DNA of 64,000 nt from Bacteroidota bacterium (lineage in GTDB: Bacteria > Bacteroidota > Ignavibacteria > SZUA-365), in assembly GCA_023432805.1 (NCBI GenBank), contig JAEYUG010000093.1, positions 6,727 through 70,726 of the forward strand. The letters run 5' to 3'. Position numbers and translations under genes: made by a program. This document shows, in pieces, positions 56,558-64,000 of this stretch; the first letter of the stretch is position 1; each line of letters begins with the position of its first letter. Below the pieces are notes generated by a model, which worked only from the letters and a program-made list of their open reading frames with translations, searched no databases and was not told the origin of the DNA.

Positions 56558-58166
56558 ACGTGCGGAGAATTTTCTCCGGATGATCCGGCGTGCGCAGCGC
56601 GGCCGTCTTCGAATCTACCTCGGATATGCAGCAGGTGTGGGCAAGACCTACCAGATGCTGGAGGAAGCGCACCGGCTCTGCGCCGACGGCATCAGTGTCG
56701 TCGTCGGCATCGTTGAAACGCACGGTCGCAGTGAGACAACGCGTCTGCTTGACGGTCTTGCCATGCTCCCACGTCGTAACATGCGTCACCATGGCATCGT
56801 GCTCGAGGAATTCGATCTCGATGCAGTACTCGCCAGGAAACCTGATGTCGTTCTTGTCGACGAACTCGCGCACACGAACGTGCCGGGGAGCAGGAATGCG
56901 AAGCGTTGGCAGGACGTGGAGGAGATACTTGCGGCGGGCATTCACGTCATCTCGACACTCAATGTTCAGCATCTCGAGAGCTTGTACGAGACCGTTGAAA
57001 GAGCGACCGGCGTGCGTGTGCGTGAGCGCATCCCTGATCGTGTCGTTGCGGAGGCTGATTCAATCGTAAACGTGGACATCACACCGGAGGATCTGCGCCG
57101 ACGGTTGATGGAAGGGAAGGTCTATACAAGCGAGCGCATCGAAACCGCGCTTGCGCATTTCTTCACAGAGAGCAATCTCGGGCAGTTGCGCGAACTCACG
57201 CTCCGCGAACTTGCAGCGCAGATCGATGCGCGCAGTCGGGACCCGGAGATCAGGGAACGTGGTGTACATCCCGACCAGGTGATGGTCTGCCTGAGTTCGC
57301 GTGGACCGAACAGCGAGGCGTTGCTCCGTCATGCGTCACGACTGGCCGGTCGACTCAACCGGAACTGGTACGCCGTCTACGTGCAGACGTCACGAGAACG
57401 ACCGGCCGTGATCGATGCAGCAACGCAGCGCGCGCTGGCCAATACCCTGACACTCGCGCAGCAGCTTGGTGCCACGGTGTTCACGTACCGGGGGGATGAT
57501 GTCGTCAAGACCATCCTGCGCTTTGCATCGGAGTACAGGGTCGGTCATATCGTCATCGGTTCTCCCGGCAAACGCCCGTCGTTCATCCGTCGCCTGTGGG
57601 GAGCGACCGGTGTGGTCGAACGTCTCATCTCGGAATGCCGCGGCAGTACGGTGGTTGTGTGTGACACGGCTGTTCCGGTGATGGTGGTGGACGATGCGCC
57701 AGCCGGCGACCTCGATATTCCCCTCCATCGCATTCGCGTATGGAACACGAGCATTGACAAGGAGGCTGCCATGAGACAGTTGCTCGAGGTGAGCCTCTCT
57801 GATGACGTACGCGATGCAGCCTGGCGGGCGCTGCTCGAGCGTGAGGCACAGGGTGTCACGTTCGTCGGCGAGGATGTCGCGATTCCGCATGCGAAGCTTG
57901 CGGGTGTGAGCACACCACTCGTCGCGCTGGGCCTCGCGCAGGAGGGGATCTGCGATCAGAGTTCCGGGCAGCGCGTGCGCATCATGTTCCTGTTGCTCTC
58001 ACCATCTGATGCGCCTCGCATCCATCTCACGGTACTCGCAACCATCTGCCGCCTCGCGCAGGATGATCAGTGGAGACGCGCAGTCCTCACCAGCCGCGTT
58101 CCTGCCGACGCTGCGCCGATCATCATGGAGTGGAAGAGACAGGAAGGTAAGGGATACCCCAGATAG
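56547..58166 (+). CDS. kdpD: Shortened KdpD (no kinase) with USP and PTS-EIIA-like domain
   Basis: 539 aa from ATG 56547, 11 bp before the kdpC stop. Residues 20-225 are the KdpD N-terminal ATP-binding domain: GYAAGVGKTYQMLEEA and DELAHTNVPGSRNAKRWQDV. Residues about 245-370 form the USP domain. The four membrane helices and histidine kinase of full KdpD are absent. Instead, after a short linker with KEAAMRQLL, residues about 410-539 look like a PTS EIIA-type-2 (Fru/Ntr) domain, with H448 in AIPHAKLAG as the expected phosphorylated His. It may sense c-di-AMP or ATP through KdpD-type regions and link potassium uptake to a phosphotransferase signal. The kinase role has moved to the separate kinase at 50242. 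Its 3' end overlaps the converging lipoprotein gene by 44 bp. Confidence 0.85.
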   Translation: MSGERAENFLRMIRRAQRGRLRIYLGYAAGVGKTYQMLEEAHRLCADGISVVVGIVETHGRSETTRLLDGLAMLPRRNMRHHGIVLEEFDLDAVLARKPDVVLVDELAHTNVPGSRNAKRWQDVEEILAAGIHVISTLNVQHLESLYETVERATGVRVRERIPDRVVAEADSIVNVDITPEDLRRRLMEGKVYTSERIETALAHFFTESNLGQLRELTLRELAAQIDARSRDPEIRERGVHPDQVMVCLSSRGPNSEALLRHASRLAGRLNRNWYAVYVQTSRERPAVIDAATQRALANTLTLAQQLGATVFTYRGDDVVKTILRFASEYRVGHIVIGSPGKRPSFIRRLWGATGVVERLISECRGSTVVVCDTAVPVMVVDDAPAGDLDIPLHRIRVWNTSIDKEAAMRQLLEVSLSDDVRDAAWRALLEREAQGVTFVGEDVAIPHAKLAGVSTPLVALGLAQEGICDQSSGQRVRIMFLLLSPSDAPRIHLTVLATICRLAQDDQWRRAVLTSRVPADAAPIIMEWKRQEGKGYPR

Positions 58167-59112
58167 TGCTGCTGTAGTGCGTGGGGTCGCTATTGCGCAC
58201 GGCGGACGCGGGGATCGCGCTGATGACGAGGTGTCCGTACTTCTTCTTCGCCTTGATCCTGCTTGTCCATGTCTGCTCGTAGATGCGTACGGACTGTCCG
58301 CCCGCGCTGCTCTCGGAGACGAGAGCAAGTTCCTTTTTGCGGAGTCCCTTGTCCGATTCGAGATGGTGCAGCGTCACGATCGCCGTGTCGGGACCTGTGG
58401 CCGCCACAGTCACGCGCAACGTGATCGGCACGTCCTTCAGCTTCGGCATCTTGATCTTCCAGGGGTGCTTCACCGCCATGAAGTAGGCGTCGGGATCCGT
58501 GACGAGAAAGGTATCGCGTGGTGTGATGAGTTCGATCGAGAGGATCTCGGGTCCCGTTGGCACTGTACCCCCGTTGATGATGGATGCGGCTGTGAGCCTC
58601 CATGAGAATTGCGGGAACTTCTTGTGATCGTCTTCATCGTCGTCATCCCATCTCCGTTCGAAGCGCAGGTTGCGATGCAGCGTCTCGGTGAAGGGCTTGC
58701 GATAGGTGACGGATCCCGATGGTGTCATTGCCTTGATCACGAAGTTGCCCTCGATCACAGTCTCCATGCCGACGACCGCGATGGAATCGCCCTGCATTGC
58801 GGCCGGTCGTAGGACGGAGCGGGTCACGCGAAGGATTTTTCTGCCATGGGCGATGGGCGTGATCGTATCGGAGACAAAGGTTTCCTTCTGGAAGGCGAGT
58901 GCCTTGCCGAGAAACGCGGGACTTTCGTCGAGTGCATCCACATCGCTGGTGACGAGGTCGCGTGTGTCGAGATCCTCGCCCCGGACGACCTGTGCGAAGT
59001 ATTGCTGATTGTTCGATGCCGGTTCGACCGGCGAGGTTTCTGAGCATCCGGCAAGGATTGCGGGAATCAGGAGCATCGCAGCGACTGCGATGCGCGGATG
59101 GCGATGTATCAT
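58123..59112 (-). CDS. Lipoprotein of unknown function
   Basis: 329 aa from ATG 59112 (GGAG 8 nt upstream); a longer reading to 59223 is rejected. Lipobox ILAGC with Cys at residue 23. An acidic run (RRWDDDDEDDHKKFP) lies near the middle. The remainder is beta-rich, without a recognised family. It converges with and overlaps the kdpD-like gene by 44 bp. Sorting to the outer membrane is likely in Bacteroidota, but its fate cannot be seen from sequence. The gap to the next gene (59113-59327) holds no clear gene. Confidence 0.75.
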   Translation of the reverse strand: MIHRHPRIAVAAMLLIPAILAGCSETSPVEPASNNQQYFAQVVRGEDLDTRDLVTSDVDALDESPAFLGKALAFQKETFVSDTITPIAHGRKILRVTRSVLRPAAMQGDSIAVVGMETVIEGNFVIKAMTPSGSVTYRKPFTETLHRNLRFERRWDDDDEDDHKKFPQFSWRLTAASIINGGTVPTGPEILSIELITPRDTFLVTDPDAYFMAVKHPWKIKMPKLKDVPITLRVTVAATGPDTAIVTLHHLESDKGLRKKELALVSESSAGGQSVRIYEQTWTSRIKAKKKYGHLVISAIPASAVRNSDPTHYSSTIWGIPYLPVSSTP

Positions 59113-59327
59113 GGCATGCTCCAGTTTCGTGCATGGAAGGTCGCATGCACCACGTGCGGCATGATGGTGGCATGACCGCACCTGTCGGTGCAATGGAAGG
59201 GGAAGGTGCGTCGGATGACTCATTCTACGCCACGATGCGGTGGGGTGTTCCCGTATCCCGTCATCGTGTATACTACGGCACGAATTATTGGTGTTCAGAG
59301 AATTCCAACACGTCAGGAGGAGTCCCC

Positions 59328-59861
59328 ATGCGGTGTTCGGTGTTCATTGCGACGTCGGTTGACGGATACATAGCGCGGATGGATGGGGCGATCGACTGGC
59401 TGGAGCGGGCGAACAGGTCGGTGCCGGCGGGGGAGGACTGCGGGTACGCGGCGTTCATGGCCACGGTCGATGCGCTGGTGATGGGGCGGCAGACGTTCGA
59501 GACGGTGCGTGCATTTCCGGAATGGCCGTATGGGGAGATGCCGGTGTGGGTGGTGAGCCGATCGCTCGAGAGGCTCCCGACGGGAGTGCCGGCAACGGTG
59601 CGACTCGTGGCGGAGGATCCGCAGGGCGTCGTCCGGATGGCCGAACAGGAGGGCTGCGCGCGTCTGTACATCGACGGCGGCAGGCTCATCCAATCCTTCC
59701 TTCATGAAGAACTCATCACGGATCTGACGATCACCACCATCCCCGTGCTGATCGGAAGCGGGCGTCCGCTCTTCGGTGTGCTGCCGGGCGACGTCCCGCT
59801 CAGGCTGGTGTCGTCGCGTGCCTGGGATTTCGGGTTCGTGCAGTCGGTCTACGAGGTGTGA
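59328..59861 (+). CDS. Dihydrofolate reductase/RibD C-terminal-like reductase
   Basis: 177 aa from ATG 59328, with AGGAGG 7 nt upstream; longer readings through 58962 are lipoprotein shadows. CSVFIATSVDGYIAR at the N-terminus, DALVMGRQTFETV, PVWVVSRSL and ARLYIDGGRLIQSFL are the RibD C-terminal/DHFR-like blocks that bind NADPH. Stand-alone members are common (YyaP/YwjB-type), and their substrates are mostly unknown. It is not a true folA: the classical DHFR folate residues are not evident. Confidence 0.87.
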   Translation: MRCSVFIATSVDGYIARMDGAIDWLERANRSVPAGEDCGYAAFMATVDALVMGRQTFETVRAFPEWPYGEMPVWVVSRSLERLPTGVPATVRLVAEDPQGVVRMAEQEGCARLYIDGGRLIQSFLHEELITDLTITTIPVLIGSGRPLFGVLPGDVPLRLVSSRAWDFGFVQSVYEV

Positions 59862-59873
59862 CGCGTGGAAATG

Positions 59874-59901
59874 GAACAGCCGACCTTCGGGCCGGCTGTT
59901 C
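59874..59901. terminator. Bidirectional terminator hairpin with UUCG loop
   Basis: GAACAGCCG (59874-59882) pairs with CGGCTGTTC (59893-59901), with an inner CC-TTCG-GG loop. It lies between the converging reductase and LamG genes and can serve both strands. T-runs are poor. Confidence 0.65.
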
Positions 59902-59917
59902 ATGCAGAGGTGGTGAC

Positions 59918-62900
59918 TCAGCGGGGGAGGGCGTCGTCGGGTGGGGGACGAAGCGCGGGGGCGGTGAGCGAGAGGTCGGCGTCGCTGCTGACCTTCATGT
60001 AATATCCGCGGCCCGGCTCGAACAGGTTGTCCGGCGGGAGGCGGTAGCCGATGCCCGGGTCGTACTGGTAGACGATGATGAGGGCGTCGGCCGGGAATTG
60101 ACGGATGTCTCCGATGGTGACAGGACCCGATGCGCTGCCGGTGAGATTCCATCCGCCACCCGCACCACGCAGTCGCAGACGGAGATCGCCGCGAAGCTGT
60201 CCGTCAATGCGGACGCTGTCGCTGCGTGTGAATTTGATCCAGTACCCCACGCCGAAGGCGAGGGACGTGACCTCGACGTACCCGGTATCAGGGGCGTAGC
60301 GGAATGCCCTTCCCGAAACGGCGTCGGGAAGCAGGGTCGCGATGCGTCTGTCTGCGGGATCCACGGGCAGGGAGATGAGATTCCATCCGGCGCGGTAACG
60401 GAGCAGCACCGAGCCGGATGTCGGGGTGGCTGAAAAGTTCAGATCGGTTCGGGGACCTGTGAGTGCGGCGATGCCATGCGAGACTGGGGCGAATGCATAC
60501 ATGGCGCTCACCGCGGTCACGGTGTACGCCCCCTCGCGCAGGCCGGACACGGAGAAGCGGCCATCGGCACCGGTCGTGATCGTCAGGACGCTGTCGCCCG
60601 TGATGCGGATTTCCACATGCGCGAGCGGAGTGCCGTTCGAGGTGACGAGACCGGAGACGGGGTGGAGTGCGGCGGTGGACACGACAAGCTGCACGGGGAT
60701 TACGAAGGGAACATTCGTTGCGTTGCCGCCGAGACTGAGGCTTCCGTTGTATGTGCCCGGCGCAAACCCGGTCACGTTCACGCTCACCTCGATGGAATCG
60801 CCGTCGCCACCCGATGCCGGGGTGATGCTCAACCACGGCACGGTGGGCACGGCGGTCCAGGCCAAGCCTCCCGACCCGAGGTTCCGGAGGCGGACGGTCT
60901 GAGACTGCGGAGCGATGCCGGTCTGCGCGGCAAACTCGAGCGCAGCGGGCTCGGCAGCAAGAATGGGAACGGAGGTGACCGTGTAGCTGACAGGCACACG
61001 CAGCGGCATGTTCGAGGCATTTCCCGTGAAGAGGAGCGTATCGAGATAGATTCCCGGAGGCAACACGGTGCTCAATACCGAAACCGACGATGTACCTGAT
61101 CCTGTCCCCGATGCTGGTGTCATGCCGAGCCACGGACTGCTCCACGAGGCATTCCACGTCAGCGTACCCGAGCCCGTGTTCGTGACTTGCAGCAGCTGTG
61201 CCGCAGGCGTCGCTCCGTTCTGCACGGCCGCGAATGAAAACGATGCCGGGGCGACCGACAGGACCGGAGGCGGCATCACGATGGCGATGTTCGCATCGCA
61301 TGTGTCGGCAACCTGGGGCAGAACCGACGTCCGTACGCGAACCCGTACCGAGGGAGATTCCGGACCTGTCACCGTCCATCCGAACGTACCGGACGATGCG
61401 GGCACGGCGCTGGCGAGCAGCTCTGGCCACGTGACGCCGCCATCGCGCGAGAGTTCGATCTGGACGGTCGAGACACCGACTGCGCTCCATGTGATACTGC
61501 GTCCCGCGCCGATGGGCCAGCTCTCGCCGCCATTGGGCGAGAGCATCTGCACAGCGGCGACAGCCGGCAACGCACTCGCGTCGAGATAGTACAGGCCCGA
61601 CGACATCAGGTTCGTGTTGCTGCCATGATTCGCCGACAACGATGCATCGAGGATGTCTCCATCGAAGTGATAGACACCGGTGAGGCCGGTCACGGGACTC
61701 TCGTACTCGAGCCGGTGTGTATTGGCGATCTCTGCATCCGTCCGCGCGAGATTCCACAGGCGGAGTTCGTCGACGCGTCCGGCAAGCGCATATGCCGCAG
61801 CCGGCAGACTCTGCATGTCGGCGGCGCCGACAAGCAGCGGCGACTGGTTGAAGGGTGCGGCGCCGTTGAATACCTGCGATCCGCGCGGGACACCGTTGAT
61901 GTACACCCGCGCCGTGCCGCTGTTCCCTCCGTACGACCATGTGGCTGCCACATGTACCCACTGTCCGGTAGGCAGGGGATCCGTGCTCTCGACTGCGTTC
62001 GACCACACACCGTTGGGCGCGAAGCGCAGACGCCCGTTCTGCTTGTTCACGCCGAGCCAGTACGAAAAGCTGTTGAACGTTGCCGACCCCTTGCACACGA
62101 AGGTCTGGAACGCCGTCGCCGCACCACCAGTCGAAAGGTACGCCCAGAGCTCGAGCGAATAACTGCCTGCGAACGCATTCGCCGCATGTGTCGGAATGGA
62201 GAAGTAGTCGAGGCCCGTATTCCCGGTGTTCGGCATCACCGCGGCGATGCGTCCATAGTGCGCGGACGCCGGGCCGGCAAGCCAGTTGACCGTACCGACC
62301 GTGCTGCCGGTGTTCCCGCCCGTCGAATCGACCGCATCGCCATTCAACCGCCACGCCGCGAGCAGCGACTGCCCGTACAGACCTCCACGCCATGCCTGCG
62401 GAATCCGGTGCAGCGAGCCCAACGCCGTCGTCATGGTGATCGCAGTTCCCCAGATGCGCACCTCATCGATGCCGCCGTCGAAGAAATAGCTGGCACTCGC
62501 GCCCTGACGGTCGGCCCCGATGCGCAGATCTGCATTCGACGTGCCGAGCGACACGGTGATGTTCGAGACGATGCGGTCGAGCGCGCCGTTGATGTAGAAT
62601 CGCACTTCATTGTCCTTGTCGGAAAACGTCACGGCGACATGCGTCCACACACCCAGCGGCACTGCGGCGTTGCCATCGGTCACCGTTCCCGACCCAGGGT
62701 AGAAACGAAGCGACCCAGCGGTATTCAATCCCAGCCAGTATCCTACGTTCCACGTATTGCCGACGATGGTCGGGAAATTCGCATACGAGGCCGGTCGGAT
62801 CCACGCATCGATCGTCAGTGCCCCGTTCTGCGCGAGCGTCGCATTGAGCGCCGCGGTGTTCGGAACACTGATGTACGATGCCCCGGAGAATTCGGCATGG

Positions 62901-62995
62901 CGGTTCATCACCGGATAGGCGGCGTGGGCGGACGCAGCCAGCGCACAGAGCAGCGCCACGGTCCACGGTGCGAGAGAGCGGAATCGTTCAAACAT
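59918..62995 (-). CDS. Secreted LamG-repeat protein
   Basis: 1025 aa. Signal peptide (residues about 1-25, ending near AHA-AYP). Two LamG/concanavalin-like domains (about 35-205 and 250-425), each with the typical VWTHVAVTFS or QWVHVAATWS and DEVRIW or DELRLW pattern. Two BACON-like or Ig-like repeats follow (LSVAPASFSFAAVQNG... and LAAEPAALEFAAQTG...), then a carboxypeptidase-regulatory-like domain (HPVSGLVTSNGTPLAHVEIRI) and a final GYYMKV region. No T9SS sorting domain is visible at the C-terminus. LamG proteins usually bind carbohydrate or adhere. The neighbouring partial gene on the same strand lies 45 bp upstream, so they may form one operon. Confidence 0.82.
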   Translation of the reverse strand: MFERFRSLAPWTVALLCALAASAHAAYPVMNRHAEFSGASYISVPNTAALNATLAQNGALTIDAWIRPASYANFPTIVGNTWNVGYWLGLNTAGSLRFYPGSGTVTDGNAAVPLGVWTHVAVTFSDKDNEVRFYINGALDRIVSNITVSLGTSNADLRIGADRQGASASYFFDGGIDEVRIWGTAITMTTALGSLHRIPQAWRGGLYGQSLLAAWRLNGDAVDSTGGNTGSTVGTVNWLAGPASAHYGRIAAVMPNTGNTGLDYFSIPTHAANAFAGSYSLELWAYLSTGGAATAFQTFVCKGSATFNSFSYWLGVNKQNGRLRFAPNGVWSNAVESTDPLPTGQWVHVAATWSYGGNSGTARVYINGVPRGSQVFNGAAPFNQSPLLVGAADMQSLPAAAYALAGRVDELRLWNLARTDAEIANTHRLEYESPVTGLTGVYHFDGDILDASLSANHGSNTNLMSSGLYYLDASALPAVAAVQMLSPNGGESWPIGAGRSITWSAVGVSTVQIELSRDGGVTWPELLASAVPASSGTFGWTVTGPESPSVRVRVRTSVLPQVADTCDANIAIVMPPPVLSVAPASFSFAAVQNGATPAAQLLQVTNTGSGTLTWNASWSSPWLGMTPASGTGSGTSSVSVLSTVLPPGIYLDTLLFTGNASNMPLRVPVSYTVTSVPILAAEPAALEFAAQTGIAPQSQTVRLRNLGSGGLAWTAVPTVPWLSITPASGGDGDSIEVSVNVTGFAPGTYNGSLSLGGNATNVPFVIPVQLVVSTAALHPVSGLVTSNGTPLAHVEIRITGDSVLTITTGADGRFSVSGLREGAYTVTAVSAMYAFAPVSHGIAALTGPRTDLNFSATPTSGSVLLRYRAGWNLISLPVDPADRRIATLLPDAVSGRAFRYAPDTGYVEVTSLAFGVGYWIKFTRSDSVRIDGQLRGDLRLRLRGAGGGWNLTGSASGPVTIGDIRQFPADALIIVYQYDPGIGYRLPPDNLFEPGRGYYMKVSSDADLSLTAPALRPPPDDALPR

Positions 62996-63040
62996 CAGCG
63001 CACGTTGTTGCTGGTGGGGGATGGGGGAAACCGTCGACGC

Positions 63041-64000
63041 TTACCTGATGACAACCGCACGCGTACGCGTCTGACCTGCAACGTCAATGCGGAAGCGGTA
63101 CACGCCGGCAGCGAGCCGCTCGCCGCTCGCACTGCGTGCATCCCACATGGCGACATGACGTCCGGGCGCCTGCATCGCGGTGGAGACGAGCGTGCGCACG
63201 GTGCGACCGAGCAGGTCATGCACGGTCACCATGACGGGTGCCGCAGTTTCGAGGGTGTAGTCGAGACTCGCGGTGATGCCCGCGGCATCCGTTGGATTCG
63301 GATACACCGCTCCGACACTGAATGCGACGGGAGCAGGGGCTGCAGGCGCGCCGAGCACCATGTCGACATGCACGGGAATGACGAGTGGCGGGGAAGAGAA
63401 GGACTGCCGGATCGTGACGCTTCCCGACGTGCGACCGCCGTCGAAGGCGAGCTGCGTGACGCTGATGCGGATGTCCTGTGCGCCTGTCCCCATCGTGCGA
63501 TCGATCTCGATCCACGAATCGCTGACCGATGCGTTCCACGACGCCGTGGTCGAACTCGGTGTGACGCGCACGGTCTTCGGTGCGGGCGGCACGCTGTCGC
63601 GCGATCCCATCGCGAAGACGATCGACGCCGGTGCGGCGGTAAAGGTCACGGGATCGAGCAGGTACTCGACGGCGATGTTGATGTCTCCGGTCGGGAGCAG
63701 CGACACGACGCTGTCGCCACCGCGCACCGAGCGGTTGTCGATGCGCAGGGATTTGATGTTGTCGCCGAACGTTGCAGGCAGGCGCAGTGCCACGTTCTGC
63801 CAGGTGCGTCCCGCCTGAAAGCGGATGCGGTAGTTCTCGGTCAGCGTCTGGCCGGTGGCCGGCCAGGAGCGGTAGTCGATGGCGGATCCCTCGCCGAGCG
63901 CAACGCCCGACGAGGGTGCCACAAAGCGGGCATCGAAGATTTCGGTGGGCGGCACGGGCGGCAGTTCCTGCTCGCCCAGTGCCGCGGCGAGCCTGGCGCG
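63041..64000 (-). CDS. T9SS-secreted protein, 3' part (5' end outside window)
   Basis: 319 residues of a gene whose 5' part is outside the window: the frame stays open to base 64000, so the GTG at 63955 is probably not the start. The visible part has a BACON-like or Ig-like region (FTAAPASIVFAMG; WNASVSDSWIEID) and, in the last 90 residues, a T9SS type A sorting-like domain (VGAVYPNPTDAAGITAS ... VMVTVHDLLGRTVRTL ... LAAGVYRFRIDV). Ends R-stop at 63041. Likely exported through the type IX system. Confidence 0.85.
   Translation of the reverse strand, partial: RARLAAALGEQELPPVPPTEIFDARFVAPSSGVALGEGSAIDYRSWPATGQTLTENYRIRFQAGRTWQNVALRLPATFGDNIKSLRIDNRSVRGGDSVVSLLPTGDINIAVEYLLDPVTFTAAPASIVFAMGSRDSVPPAPKTVRVTPSSTTASWNASVSDSWIEIDRTMGTGAQDIRISVTQLAFDGGRTSGSVTIRQSFSSPPLVIPVHVDMVLGAPAAPAPVAFSVGAVYPNPTDAAGITASLDYTLETAAPVMVTVHDLLGRTVRTLVSTAMQAPGRHVAMWDARSASGERLAAGVYRFRIDVAGQTRTRAVVIR

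Noticed and set aside
59328..59861. Classical folA dihydrofolate reductase
   Set aside because: Sequence blocks fit the RibD C-terminal/YyaP-like branch, not canonical DHFR.
60288..62393. 701-codon minus-strand frame inside the LamG gene
   Set aside because: Out-of-frame shadow of the secreted protein, extremely Arg-rich.

Overview
The window looks like a chromosome segment of a GC-rich member of the Bacteroidota/Chlorobiota (FCB) group. Two secreted proteins end in type IX secretion (T9SS) type A sorting-like domains (45143-48424 and 63041-64000). Several promoters fit the Bacteroidota form, TTG about 20 nt before TAnnTTTG (13990-14021, 33160-33191, 43810-43841). I cannot name a genus from the sequence.

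Layout. 1-7.6 kb is host-like: an exported HExxH metallopeptidase with propeller and barrel-like regions, a PrsW-type membrane protease, a large membrane histidine kinase, a decayed MACPF (perforin-fold) gene, and tRNA-Gly(CCC) on the minus strand. 7.7-33.15 kb is a 25.5-kb defence island inserted at the 5' end of that tRNA gene. A 20-bp direct repeat of the tRNA 5' end marks both edges (7666-7685 and 33129-33148), and a tyrosine integrase sits just inside the right edge. The cargo is two small unknown genes, a nuclease-STAND NTPase, a second tyrosine recombinase with its own 12-5-12 inverted repeat, a complete type 3 BREX operon (brxF-brxC-pglXI-SIR2-brxHII-pglZ-brxA) interrupted by a 918-aa SIR2-like protein, an unknown gene and an excisionase-type HTH gene. 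The insertion appears to have parted the tRNA gene from its native promoter, which is still present at 33160-33191 and now reads into a 20-nt tRNA stub and a terminator.

33.3-45 kb is a second defence block outside the repeats: an AAA ATPase/DUF4276 pair, then a type I restriction-modification operon hsdM-(DUF262/HNH)-hsdS with hsdR behind a 297-bp spacer carrying three pairs of a 9-bp repeat, and a divergent PD-(D/E)XK-like protein.

45-64 kb returns to host-like genes: a T9SS cargo protein, then a potassium-uptake locus in which an NtrC-type (sigma-54) response regulator and a histidine kinase precede kdpFABC and a shortened KdpD that lacks its kinase and ends in a PTS-EIIA-like domain. A 25-bp palindrome and a -24/-12 promoter lie between regulator and kinase. 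After this come a lipoprotein, a DHFR/RibD-like reductase, a LamG-repeat secreted protein and the 3' part of another T9SS cargo gene cut by the window end.

The most novel-looking items are the SIR2 gene stitched by overlaps into BREX type 3, the DUF262/HNH gene stitched into a type I RM operon, the tRNA/promoter split by the island, and the sigma-54-wired kdp operon.
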